Assembly: GCF_021277265.1 (NCBI RefSeq)
Contig: NZ_JAJSOH010000012.1
Location: 1-64,000, forward strand
Reading direction: 5' to 3'
Source of the DNA: Kineosporia rhizophila
GTDB taxonomy: Bacteria > Actinomycetota > Actinomycetes > Actinomycetales > Kineosporiaceae
DNA length: 64,000 nucleotides
Made by a program: the position numbers and the translations under genes. Below are positions 1 to 7,836 of this stretch, piece after piece (position 1 is the stretch's first letter; each line of letters opens with the position of its first letter). Below the pieces are notes generated by a model. That model worked only from the letters and a program-made list of their open reading frames with translations. It did not search any database and was not told the DNA's origin.

Positions 1-848
1 GAGGCCCCCGCCGCGCTGCCCGAAGCAGAAGCCCCCGCCGCGCTGCCCGAAGCAAAGGTCGCCCGGGCGCCGCCTGCCGAAGAAGCCCCACCCCCATCGC
101 CCGCAGATGCAGACGCCGGAGGCGCAGCAGCTGATCCAGACGCGGCCCCAGGAGGCGAAGAGACCTCTTCCGAGCCCGCCGAGCCGGCCGCCGAAGTAGC
201 CCGCCGCGCGGCATCGGCCTGCAATCGCTGTTCTCGCCGCCGCGCTACCTCAGCTCGGCTGACCTCCAGGAGAGTCTGTTCCGCAGTAGGCGGCCCCGAC
301 GCCCAGTCGCGACGCCCCTCACCGTCACGCTCCCACTGCTGACGCGCCTGACCCCCAGCCCAACGCGCACTGTCGCCGCGCCGATCGTCTGTAGGTTCGG
401 CGGTTTCACCCCACGGAGCCGCAACCCGCGGCGCCCGCCAACCAGCCCGGCTACCCCGGCCGTCCCGCTGCTGCCGTTCAGCCCACTCCGCCGCCCGCTC
501 GGCCATCCGTTCCTGGGCAACCGTCCGGAACGACCCCGTCCCCGGAGAAGTACGGGGCGGAGAATCGGGCACGACCGGCGCCAGGACCCGACCCCACTGC
601 GGATCGTCCCGGCGCCGGTCGAACACGAACCGCTCGTACTCGCTGCGATGGCGGGTGAGCCAGCGATGGGCGATGGAGACGTGCTGCGCCTCCTGCGGGT
701 CGCCCTGGCCACCGCCCAGGTCCGGATGCAGTTCGCGCATGCGCCGGCGGTAGGCCTTGTTGACCTCCTCCGGCCCAGCCGTCTCGAACACACCCAGCAC
801 CTGGTAGGCGCTACGGCCGTCGAGCTCGTGGAAGCGGGCTGAGATCAC
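1..848 (-). CDS. J-domain (DnaJ-like) protein, C-terminus beyond left edge
   Basis: The minus-strand frame opens at a GTG (848-846) that overlaps the TGA of the upstream hydrolase gene (GTGA), so the two are probably translationally coupled. The N-terminal 65 or so residues are a J domain: AYQVLGV, then KAYRRRMRELHPD with the HPD tripeptide that stimulates Hsp70 ATPase, then a helix ending SEYERF. The rest is low-complexity and rich in Arg, Gln, Ala, Ser and Gly, ending at the window edge in a repeated ASGSAAGAS unit encoded by a 27-base tandem repeat near positions 3-56. The frame has no stop for 282 codons and still continues. It is not dnaJ itself, since it has no Gly/Phe or zinc-finger region in view; it is more likely a specialised Hsp70 co-chaperone. 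The J domain is clear, the partner unknown. Confidence 0.75.
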   Translation of the reverse strand, partial: MISARFHELDGRSAYQVLGVFETAGPEEVNKAYRRRMRELHPDLGGGQGDPQEAQHVSIAHRWLTRHRSEYERFVFDRRRDDPQWGRVLAPVVPDSPPRTSPGTGSFRTVAQERMAERAAEWAERQQRDGRGSRAGWRAPRVAAPWGETAEPTDDRRGDSARWAGGQARQQWERDGEGRRDWASGPPTAEQTLLEVSRAEVARRREQRLQADAARRATSAAGSAGSEEVSSPPGAASGSAAAPPASASAGDGGGASSAGGARATFASGSAAGASASGSAAGA

Positions 849-1612
849 CCGCCAAGCGTCTCACCGAACAGGTCGAGCATCGCCCGCCAGCTACGCCGGT
901 CCGCCTTCTCCCGGTACACCGGCAGCCCCGGCAGCGTGAAGGCGTGCGGCGCACCGGCATACGTGGTGATGGTCCAGTCCAGGTCCTCGCGGGTACGCAT
1001 CTCCTCCTGGAACTTCACCACCGCCTCGTCGGGCACCACCGGGTCAGCACCGCCGGTCAGGATCAGCAACGGGCCGGTGATCTTGTCGACGTCGGCCGGC
1101 TCGTGCGAGATGAGCCCACCGTGGAACGAGACCGTGGCCGCGAGCGGGGCTCCCGTACGGGCGAACTCCAGAGCAGCGCTACCCCCGAAGCAGTAACCGA
1201 TCACCGCGATACGGGCGTTGTCGGTGCGGGGGTCCAGCACCACCCAGTCGTACGCCGCGCCCACCCGGGCGCGCAGCAGCGGCAGGTCCCCGTAGTACTT
1301 GCCCGCCTCGGCCTCGCAGTCCTCCTGCTTCTCGAACCGGCGGCCCTTGCCGTACACGTCGGCGCAGAACACCAGGTAGCCGAGCCGGGCCAGCATGTGG
1401 GCGCGGGCCTTGGGGTAGTCGCCGAGGCCGTGCCAGTCGTGCACGAGGACGATCGTGGGCTTCGGGCCGGGGACGGCGGCGTCGTGCACGAGGAACCCCT
1501 CGAGCGGCGCGCCGTCGTGGTCGTAGTTGACCACCTCCTCCTCGATCCGCGAGTCCGGTCCCAGCGGCACGCGGTCGACGAGCTCGGCGTGGACGGGGGA
1601 AAAGTCGGTCAC
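845..1612 (-). CDS. dienelactone hydrolase family protein
   Basis: A 255-residue alpha/beta hydrolase of the dienelactone hydrolase (carboxymethylenebutenolidase) family. The family triad is visible: nucleophile C141 in GYCFGG, D190 in TGGADPVV and H223 in APHAF. The Cys nucleophile is typical of this family, which opens lactone rings such as dienelactones in aromatic degradation, although many members act on other esters. I chose the GTG at 1612 because AGGGAG lies 7 bases upstream; the frame is open for 26 codons before it but that part reads as non-coding. No ring-cleavage genes are nearby, so the substrate is unknown. It heads a two-gene unit with the J-domain gene. Confidence 0.85.
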   Translation of the reverse strand: MTDFSPVHAELVDRVPLGPDSRIEEEVVNYDHDGAPLEGFLVHDAAVPGPKPTIVLVHDWHGLGDYPKARAHMLARLGYLVFCADVYGKGRRFEKQEDCEAEAGKYYGDLPLLRARVGAAYDWVVLDPRTDNARIAVIGYCFGGSAALEFARTGAPLAATVSFHGGLISHEPADVDKITGPLLILTGGADPVVPDEAVVKFQEEMRTREDLDWTITTYAGAPHAFTLPGLPVYREKADRRSWRAMLDLFGETLGG

Positions 1613-1754
1613 TCCAGGACTCCCTGTTCGAGAACGGGCCGGACAACGACCTTGAGGACGCCGGTGGCCACCGACGGCCCCCCAGGTCACCGGCGGGCGT
1701 TTGGTTGCTTTCTCAACAATACTGGCCCGGCCTCGACCGGCGACTCAGCACCCG

Positions 1755-2474
1755 TCAGTCACCCAGCCGGTTCACGTCGATCCGGATGTACGTCTCGCGC
1801 AGTCCGCTCAGGTGCGAACGCATCGCCCGGCGGGCACCCCGGCTGTTGCCCTCGCGCACCTGCTGCAGGATCTCCTCGTGCTCGCAGGCCACCCGGCCCC
1901 AGAAGTCCGGGCCCGGCTCGTCGCGGTGGAAACGCTCACGCAGCACGGTGAAGACCGGCCGGGCCATCATCTCCAGCAGCGGATTGCCCGAGGCCCGCAG
2001 CAGCAACAGGTGGAAGCTGCTGTTCATGTGCAGGCGCTGCGGGTCCTTCGCCTCGGCCAGGCCGGTGACGCTGAGCTGCAACTGCTGCAGGTCGTCCTCG
2101 GTGCGCCGCCGCGCGGCCAGTTCGGCCGCGGGAACCTCCAGCTGCGAGCGCATCTCCAGCAGGTGCCCGGCGCTGACCCGGCCCCGTGAGAGCAGGGTCA
2201 GCGAGGTCTCCAGGTGGCCGACCACGTCGTCGGGCGAGGGTTCGGCCACGAAGGTGCCGCCGTTCACGCCCCGCGCCGAGGTCAGCAGCTTCTGGGCGGA
2301 GAGCACCCGCAGGGCCTCGCGCAGAGTTCCCCGGCTGACCCCCATCCGTGCAGTCAGCTCCCCCTCGGCGGGCAGCCGGTCGCCGGGCCGCAGGTGCCCG
2401 TCCACGATCATCCGGCGCAGTTCCCCGGCCACACGCTCGTACTCCAGCGGACGCGGGCCGGTGGGGGCGGACAT
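1755..2474 (-). CDS. GntR-family regulator, FadR/FCD subfamily
   Basis: A 239-residue regulator. Residues 11-76 form a winged helix-turn-helix (RMIVDGHLRPGDRLPAEGEL, then GVSRGTLREALRVL); residues 95-225 are an all-helical FCD ligand-binding domain. In FCD domains a metal is usually held by Asp and three His. Here the first ligand position reads N151 in NSSFH (H155 retained), while H199 and H221 look conserved, so metal binding may be altered. The ATG at 2474 lies directly after a promoter region with 17-base direct repeats. The gene faces the dienelactone hydrolase with 142 bases between, so it may control that pair or the operon to its right. Ligand unknown. Confidence 0.85.
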   Translation of the reverse strand: MSAPTGPRPLEYERVAGELRRMIVDGHLRPGDRLPAEGELTARMGVSRGTLREALRVLSAQKLLTSARGVNGGTFVAEPSPDDVVGHLETSLTLLSRGRVSAGHLLEMRSQLEVPAAELAARRRTEDDLQQLQLSVTGLAEAKDPQRLHMNSSFHLLLLRASGNPLLEMMARPVFTVLRERFHRDEPGPDFWGRVACEHEEILQQVREGNSRGARRAMRSHLSGLRETYIRIDVNRLGD

Positions 2475-2503
2475 GCGGGCAACCGTACCGAAGGCCGACA
2501 AGT

Positions 2504-2552
2504 CGACCGCAGTGCCCAACCGACCGCAGTGCCCAACCGACCGCAGCCCAGC
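2504..2552. repeat. 17-base direct repeat before the GntR gene
   Basis: The unit CGACCGCAGTGCCCAAC occurs twice without gap (2504-2520, 2521-2537) followed by a degenerate third copy (2538-2552). It lies 30-78 bases upstream of the regulator's start codon, where operators are expected. Confidence 0.8.
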
Positions 2553-2601
2553 CGCCCCAGTCCCGCACCGCCGCACCGCCGCACCGGTGAGCAGGCGAGG
2601 G

Positions 2602-3294
2602 TCAGACCGAGGCGTCGGGAAACGCGATGACCGACAGGAACCGGATCGGCACCTCGACCAGATCGACCGGCCCGTGTGCCCCCTCACCGTCGATGACCAG
2701 CGAGTCGCCCGGGCGCAGCCGGTAGACCGCCCGGCTGTGCGCGTAGTCCATCTCGCCCTCGAGCATGTACAGGAACTCGGTGCCCGGGTGCTGGAACAGC
2801 GGGTACTCCTGGCTCTTGCTGGTCAGCGTCACGTGCAGACACTCCAGCCGCTTGTGCTCGCCCCGTAGCGCCCCCAGCTGGTGGTACTCGTGCCCGGCCC
2901 GTGAGCCGTGCCGCACGATCGGGGTGCCCTGCCCGGCCTGCACGTACGAGGCCGGGCGCTCGGTCTCGGCCCCGCGCAGCAGCGAGGTCACCGGCACGTC
3001 CAGCCCCCGGGCCAGCATGGCCAGGGTGCTCAGGCTGCACGAGGTCTGGGCGTTCTCGATCTTCGACATCATCGCTTTCGAGATGCCCACCCGCACCGCC
3101 ATGTCGGCCACCGTCAGCCCCATCTGCTGCCGCAGCCGGCGCACGTTGCGGGCGATCGCGGCCTCCAGCTCCAGCTCCTCCGGCGGCTCCGAAGGATCCC
3201 GGTCACGGGCGATCCCGGACTCGTTACGGATCAGCGCAGCAGGCGCCGGCTCAGCAGAGGGCAGCCCGGTGCGGGTCAGCGGTACATCAGACAC
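2602..3294 (-). CDS. XRE-family regulator with C-terminal cupin
   Basis: A roughly 230-residue regulator with an N-terminal XRE helix-turn-helix (RRLRQQMGLTVADMAVRVGI, then SKAMMSKIENAQ) and a C-terminal cupin_2 domain (HPGTEFLYMLEGEMDY, then LRPGDSLVIDGEGAHGP). The cupin probably senses a small molecule. A GTG at 3303 opens the frame but directly abuts GGGAGG; the GTG at 3294 has 9 bases to that site, so I prefer it. The gene follows the amidotransferase/glutamate-synthase-like genes by 66 bases in the same direction. Genes of this type commonly accompany glnT-glxBCD loci, so it is the likely local regulator. Confidence 0.85.
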   Translation of the reverse strand: MSDVPLTRTGLPSAEPAPAALIRNESGIARDRDPSEPPEELELEAAIARNVRRLRQQMGLTVADMAVRVGISKAMMSKIENAQTSCSLSTLAMLARGLDVPVTSLLRGAETERPASYVQAGQGTPIVRHGSRAGHEYHQLGALRGEHKRLECLHVTLTSKSQEYPLFQHPGTEFLYMLEGEMDYAHSRAVYRLRPGDSLVIDGEGAHGPVDLVEVPIRFLSVIAFPDASV

Positions 3295-3369
3295 GACAGC
3301 CACCCTCCCACGACGCCGGCCCGCCCACCCTCAGGGCGCCACCACCGGCGCCGGCCCGGACCAAAACGC

Positions 3370-4713
3370 TCAGAACGCGCGCCCCGGGATCCATTCCGTA
3401 CCGGCCAGCGGAACCCGCGCCATCGCCGCGGCCTCGATGGTGACCGCCACCAGGTCTTCGGGTTCCAGGTGCCGCACGTGCGCCTTGCCGCAGGCCCGGG
3501 CGATGGTCTGCGCCTCCAGGGTCAGCACCCGCAGGTAGTTGGCCAGCCGCCGGCCGCCCTCCACCGGGTCGAGCCGCTGCTCCAGCTGCGGGTCCTGCGT
3601 GCTGATCCCGGCCGGGTCGCGCCCGTCCTGGTAGTCGTCGTAGAAACCGGCCGCACTGCCGAGCTTCTCGTACTCGGCGGCCCAGCGCGGGTGATTGTCG
3701 CCCAGGGCCACCAGCGCGGCCGTGCCGATCGCCACCGCGTCGGCCCCCAGCGCCAGGGCCTTGGCCACGTCGGCGCCGGTGCGGATGCCGCCCGAGACGA
3801 TCAGCTGCACCCCATCAGCTCTGCGGTGCACCCCCAGCTCCTGCAGCGCCTGCACCGCCTGCGGAACGGCGGCCAACGTGGGGATGCCCACGTGCTCGAT
3901 GAACACGTCCTGCGTGGCGGCGGTGCCACCCTGCATGCCGTCCACCACCACCACGTCGGCGCCCGCGTGCACCGCCAGCTTCACGTCGTAGTAGGTGCGA
4001 CTGGCACCGACCTTGACGTAGACCGGTTTCTCCCAGTCGGTGATCTCCCGCAGCTCGAGGATCTTGATGGTCAGGTCGTCGGGCCCGGTCCAGTCCGGGT
4101 GCCGGCTGGCGCTGCGCTGGTCGATGCCCTGCGGCAGGGTGCGCATACCGGCCACCCGCTCGGAGATCTTCTGCCCCAGCAGCATGCCGCCCCCGCCGGG
4201 CTTGGCCCCCTGCCCGAGCACGATCTCGATCGCGTCGGCCTTGCGCAGGTCGTCGGGATTCATCCCGTAGCGGCTGGGCAGGTACTGGTAGACCAGGTGT
4301 TTCGACTGGCCCCGCTCCTCCGGCGTCATCCCGCCGTCACCGGTGGTGGTGGAGGTGCCGACCTCGGAGGCCCCCCGCCCCAGCGCCTCCTTGGCCCGCC
4401 CGGACAGCGCCCCGAACGACATGCCCGCGATGGTCACCGGGATGTCCAGGTGCAGCGGGTACTTGGCGTTGCGCCCGCCGAGCACCACGTCGGTGCCGCA
4501 GCGCTCGCGGTAGCCCTCCAGCGGGTAGCGGGACATGCTGGCGCCCAGGAAGAGCAGGTCGTCGAAGTGCGGCAGGGCCCGTTTGGCCCCCCAGCCGCGG
4601 ATGTCGTACACCCCGGTCTCGGCCGCCCGCTGGATGCCGGCGATGGTGGCCCGGTCGAACGTGGCGGACTCGCGCAGCCCCAGCCGGGCCCGGTCGTCGT
4701 TGCTGAAAGTCAT
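3370..4713 (-). CDS. mgsC: FMN-dependent glutamate-synthase-like subunit (MgsC/GlxD type)
   Basis: A 447-residue protein matching the FMN-binding barrel of glutamate synthase large subunits: VTIAGMSFGALSGRAKEALG, GGGGMLLGQKI and the phosphate-binding end SGGIRTGADVAKALALGADA. In N-methylglutamate synthase this subunit carries out flavin-dependent synthesis of N-methylglutamate from 2-oxoglutarate and the amine channelled from the other subunits. The cysteines that bind the 3Fe-4S cluster in canonical GltB are absent where expected: the segment reads DGRDPAGISTQD. GAAGGG precedes the ATG, which lies 15 bases after the stop of the GXGXG subunit. The operon assignment is strong; the exact amine substrate is inferred from gene order. 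Confidence 0.8.
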   Translation of the reverse strand: MTFSNDDRARLGLRESATFDRATIAGIQRAAETGVYDIRGWGAKRALPHFDDLLFLGASMSRYPLEGYRERCGTDVVLGGRNAKYPLHLDIPVTIAGMSFGALSGRAKEALGRGASEVGTSTTTGDGGMTPEERGQSKHLVYQYLPSRYGMNPDDLRKADAIEIVLGQGAKPGGGGMLLGQKISERVAGMRTLPQGIDQRSASRHPDWTGPDDLTIKILELREITDWEKPVYVKVGASRTYYDVKLAVHAGADVVVVDGMQGGTAATQDVFIEHVGIPTLAAVPQAVQALQELGVHRRADGVQLIVSGGIRTGADVAKALALGADAVAIGTAALVALGDNHPRWAAEYEKLGSAAGFYDDYQDGRDPAGISTQDPQLEQRLDPVEGGRRLANYLRVLTLEAQTIARACGKAHVRHLEPEDLVAVTIEAAAMARVPLAGTEWIPGRAF

Positions 4714-4728
4714 TACGGAGAGCCCTTC

Positions 4729-5412
4729 TCAGTAACTGGCCGAGTTGGCGGCCTGGAAGTGGTACAGCCCGCGGGCGGAGCCGTAGCGGGTGTAGCCGGC
4801 CGGGTCGTCCCCCTCGAACCCGGCCGCCTTCAGCAGCCCCGCGAGCTCTTCGACGTGCTCGGCCCGCATCTCCTTGGCCACGCAGTCGGCCCCCAGCGAG
4901 GCCACGGAACCCCGCACGTACAGGCGGGCCTCGTAGATCGAGTCGCCCAGGCCGTCTCCCGCGTCCCCCCGGACCACCAGCCGCCCCGCCTGGGCCATGA
5001 ATGCGCTGCCGTGCCCCACGTTGCCGCCCACCACGATGTCGGCCCCCTTCATCGAGATGCCGCAGCGCGCGGCCGCATCGCCCTCCACGACCAGCAGGCC
5101 GCCGTGCGCGGTGGCTCCGGCCGACTGCGAGGCGTTGCCCCTGACCACCACCGTGCCGCTCATCATGTTCTCGGCCACGCCGGTGCCGGCGTTGCCCTCG
5201 ATGACCACGCTCGCCCGCTGGTTCATGCCGGCGGCGTAGTAGCCCACGTGCCCTCGGATCGTCACATTCACTGAACACGTCAGACCCACGGCCAGGTTGT
5301 GTGCCCCGGCCGGATTTTCCACGAGAAAATCGCCGGACAGGCCGGGCGTGTGCAGCGCGGCGTTGACCTCCCGCAGTGGCGTGCGGGCCAGGTCGAAGGT
5401 CAGCGGGTCCAC
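4729..5412 (-). CDS. mgsB: GXGXG-domain glutamate-synthase-like subunit (MgsB/GlxC type)
   Basis: A 227-residue protein that is almost entirely a right-handed beta-helix of the GltB C-terminal type, with regularly spaced glycine turns (VTIRGHVG, VVIEGNAG, VVVRGNAS, VVEGDAA, IVVGGNVG, VVRGDAG). In glutamate synthase this domain is structural and helps couple the amidotransferase to the synthase domain; in mgsABC/glxBCD it is a separate subunit. I chose the GTG at 5412, which overlaps the end of the amidotransferase gene by 13 bases. The frame is open further upstream, but that part lies wholly inside the amidotransferase gene and has no family similarity. Confidence 0.82.
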   Translation of the reverse strand: MDPLTFDLARTPLREVNAALHTPGLSGDFLVENPAGAHNLAVGLTCSVNVTIRGHVGYYAAGMNQRASVVIEGNAGTGVAENMMSGTVVVRGNASQSAGATAHGGLLVVEGDAAARCGISMKGADIVVGGNVGHGSAFMAQAGRLVVRGDAGDGLGDSIYEARLYVRGSVASLGADCVAKEMRAEHVEELAGLLKAAGFEGDDPAGYTRYGSARGLYHFQAANSASY

Positions 5413-6299
5413 GCGTACACCACCTCGGGCTCGGGCTCCCAGATCCGGGCGTCGGCGACCCCCGGCAGACCCGACAGGGCCCGGTACTCGCTGGCCATCG
5501 CCACCCAGGCCTCGGTCTCGGCGATCACCGCGGGCTTGCAGGCGATGGCGTCGCGCACCACCGCGAAGCTGTCGGAGTTGGAGACCAGCAGCGTGTAGAA
5601 GCCGTCGAAGGTGGCACACAGCTCCTTCAGCGCGCTCTGCACGTCACGGCCCTGCTCCAGCTGGTGGGCCACGAACCGGGCGCCCACCTCGGTGTCGTTC
5701 TCGCTGTCGAAACGCACCCCGGCGGCCCGCAGCTCACGGCGGATCGTGGCGTGGTTGGAGAACGAGCCGTTGTGCACCAGGCACTGTTCCGGGCCGACCG
5801 CGTAGGGGTGGGCGCCGGAGGGGGTGACGGCCGACTCGGTGGCCATCCGGGTGTGCCCCACGCCCTGCCAGCCCTGAGCCTTCTCCAGCTGCCAGGTGGC
5901 CGCGAGCGCACGCGGGTGCCCCACCCCCTTCAGCACGGTCAGATCGGAACCGAACCCCGCGACCAGAGCGTCCGGGCGCACCGCCCGCACTGCCGCCAGG
6001 AGCTCCTCCGAGGCGACCGGTGCCGTCAGCAGCGTGGTGTCACCCAACCGCTCGACCGAGACCAACGGGACCACAGATCCGAGCCGCGCCGTGACCGCCT
6101 CAGCCAGCCCTGACTCGTCCTCAGACAGCAGGGAAACGCAACTGTGCCCCTCAGGTGACCAGACCGGGTCGCCGTAGACCGCTACCCCCGCCGAATCCTG
6201 CCCCCTGTCTTCCATCTCGCAGAGCATGCCGGTGAGCAGCTCCCCGAGCCGGGGGTAGAGCGTTTCGTCCCGCAGGTGAAGACCTACGATTCCGCACAT
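5400..6299 (-). CDS. mgsA: class II glutamine amidotransferase subunit (MgsA/GlxB type)
   Basis: A 299-residue Ntn-type glutamine amidotransferase. The Met is followed by Cys2 (MCGIVGL), the expected N-terminal nucleophile after Met removal. Further family marks are RGQDSAG, GHTRMATES, AHPYAVG and LVHNGSFSN. The domain splits ammonia, or methylamine from a gamma-glutamyl donor, off the gamma-carboxamide and passes it to the synthase subunit. A strong AAGGAGG lies upstream of the ATG, 25 bases after the stop of the glutamine synthetase-like gene, placing it second in the operon. Confidence 0.87.
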   Translation of the reverse strand: MCGIVGLHLRDETLYPRLGELLTGMLCEMEDRGQDSAGVAVYGDPVWSPEGHSCVSLLSEDESGLAEAVTARLGSVVPLVSVERLGDTTLLTAPVASEELLAAVRAVRPDALVAGFGSDLTVLKGVGHPRALAATWQLEKAQGWQGVGHTRMATESAVTPSGAHPYAVGPEQCLVHNGSFSNHATIRRELRAAGVRFDSENDTEVGARFVAHQLEQGRDVQSALKELCATFDGFYTLLVSNSDSFAVVRDAIACKPAVIAETEAWVAMASEYRALSGLPGVADARIWEPEPEVVYAWTR

Positions 6300-6324
6300 C
6301 AGATCAACCTCCTTGCAACCACTT

Positions 6325-7647
6325 TCAGAACGCCGTCAGGTAACGCTCGTGCTCCCACGCACCCACCGCGGAGTGCCATTCGAAGAACTCGCTGGTCTTC
6401 AGTTCGGCGAAGTACTCGGCCACCCCCTCACCCACGCTGTCCAGCGCACCGGTGATCACCGGATCGGCGCGGAACTCGTCCACCGCGTGCAGCAGCGTCA
6501 GCGGTAGCGCCGCCGAGTCGGGCCCTGTGCCTACGGCGCCGAGCGTGAGGTTGCGCTTGATCCCGTCCAGCCCGGCCGCGAGGGCAGCGGCCACGGCGAG
6601 ATAGGGGTTGGCCGACCCGTCCGCACCCCGCAGTTCGATGCGCTGCTCGTCCGGCACGCGCACGTAGTGGGTGCGGTCATTGCCGCCGTACGTAGGACGG
6701 CTGGGGGCCCACGAAGCTCCGGACGCGGTGGCGGTGGCCCGCGTGCGCTTGTAGGAGTTGACCGTCGGCGCGATCACCGCCTGCAGTGCGCAGGCATGCT
6801 CCAGGATGCCGGCCACGAACGCGTACGCGGTGGGTGAGAGACCCAGCCCGTTCGCGTCGTCCACGCCCTCACCCGCCGGGAAGACCGTGCTGCCCCCGCT
6901 GGTCAGCGAGAGATGCAGGTGCAGCCCGGTGCCGGTCTTGTCGGCGAAGGGCTTGGGCATGAACGTGGCGATCATGCCCTTCTCGGCCGCCAGCACCGAC
7001 AGCAGGTACCGCAGGGTGATCACCCGGTCGGCCGTGGTCAGCGCATCGGCGTAGTCGAAGTTCTGCTCGAACTGGCCGTTGCCGTCCTCGTGGTCGTTGG
7101 CGTAGTTGCCCCAGCCCAGCGCGTTCATCGCGGCGCTGATCGTGGTCAGGTGCTCGTACATCCGGGTCACGCCCCGCGCGTCGTAGCAGGGCTGCGCCGC
7201 GGTGTCGTGCGGGTCGGCCGGCACCAGCCCGGATGCGTCTCTGCGCAGCAGGAAGTACTCGACCTCGGCGCCCACGTGGGGCTCGAACCCGGCGTCGGCG
7301 GCCCGCTGGACCAGCGACTTCAGGATCACCCGGGGCGCGAAGGGCCAGGGCCGGCCGTTCACGTGCGGATCACAGTGGACGATCGCCAGCCCCTCCCGCA
7401 CGAACGGCACCGGAGTGAACGAGGCCGGGTCGGGAACGGCGATCAGATCCGGGTCGCGCGGCTGCTGGCCGATCGCCCCGACCGCGTAACCGGCGAAGCC
7501 CACGCCCTCCTTCTCCAGCTGGGCCACCGACCGGACCGGCACCAGCTTGGCGCACGGCTTGCCGTTCAGGTCCACGAACAGGGCCAGGACGAACGTCGTG
7601 CCGCTGCGCTCACACTGCTCGGCCAGGCTCCCGGGCTCTGAGGTCAT
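6325..7647 (-). CDS. gmaS: glutamine synthetase family enzyme, probable gamma-glutamylmethylamide synthetase (GlnT/GmaS type)
   Basis: A 440-residue ATP-dependent ligase with the glutamine synthetase fold. An N-terminal beta-grasp (about residues 10-95) precedes the catalytic barrel with VGAEVEYFL, DHEDGNGQFEQNF, KTGTGLHLHLSL, NSYKRTR and the late ELRGADGSANPYL segment. Its neighbours (amidotransferase, GXGXG and FMN subunits) form the gmaS-mgsABC or glnT-glxBCD set, so the likely reaction joins glutamate with methylamine rather than only ammonia. The ATG at 7647 was chosen over an in-frame start 26 codons earlier because GGAG precedes it at suitable spacing. First gene of the operon; its promoter should lie within 7648-7836, where I see no confident motif. 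Substrate preference is inferred. Confidence 0.78.
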   Translation of the reverse strand: MTSEPGSLAEQCERSGTTFVLALFVDLNGKPCAKLVPVRSVAQLEKEGVGFAGYAVGAIGQQPRDPDLIAVPDPASFTPVPFVREGLAIVHCDPHVNGRPWPFAPRVILKSLVQRAADAGFEPHVGAEVEYFLLRRDASGLVPADPHDTAAQPCYDARGVTRMYEHLTTISAAMNALGWGNYANDHEDGNGQFEQNFDYADALTTADRVITLRYLLSVLAAEKGMIATFMPKPFADKTGTGLHLHLSLTSGGSTVFPAGEGVDDANGLGLSPTAYAFVAGILEHACALQAVIAPTVNSYKRTRATATASGASWAPSRPTYGGNDRTHYVRVPDEQRIELRGADGSANPYLAVAAALAAGLDGIKRNLTLGAVGTGPDSAALPLTLLHAVDEFRADPVITGALDSVGEGVAEYFAELKTSEFFEWHSAVGAWEHERYLTAF

Positions 7648-7836
7648 CGCATTCTCCGCTCCACTGATCCACCGAGAGGAACCGCTGTTTCCAGTCAGTG
7701 AACCCGAGCATTGTTGCAGACCCATTACCAGCGGATGCCGACCCGGACGCCCCTGTCACCCTCATCAGCAAAACGCCGGACGCGCCCGCCCCACGGGGGA
7801 CGAGCGCGTCACAGCAGGAGGCAGAAGGAAGCAGGC

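Noticed and set aside
245..793. A 182-codon minus-strand frame at the left edge
   Set aside because: It is out of frame with the J-domain gene, which has the HPD motif and runs without a stop from 848 to the edge; this frame is Arg/Ser-rich and featureless.
2908..5274. A 788-codon open frame on the plus strand opposite the amidotransferase operon
   Set aside because: It is a GC-driven shadow: its protein is His/Arg/Gly-rich without motifs, while the minus strand carries clear enzymes with ribosome binding sites.
7648..7836. Riboswitch or attenuator before the glutamine synthetase-like gene
   Set aside because: I could find no glutamine-II, glycine or other known riboswitch pattern and no stable hairpin with confidence.
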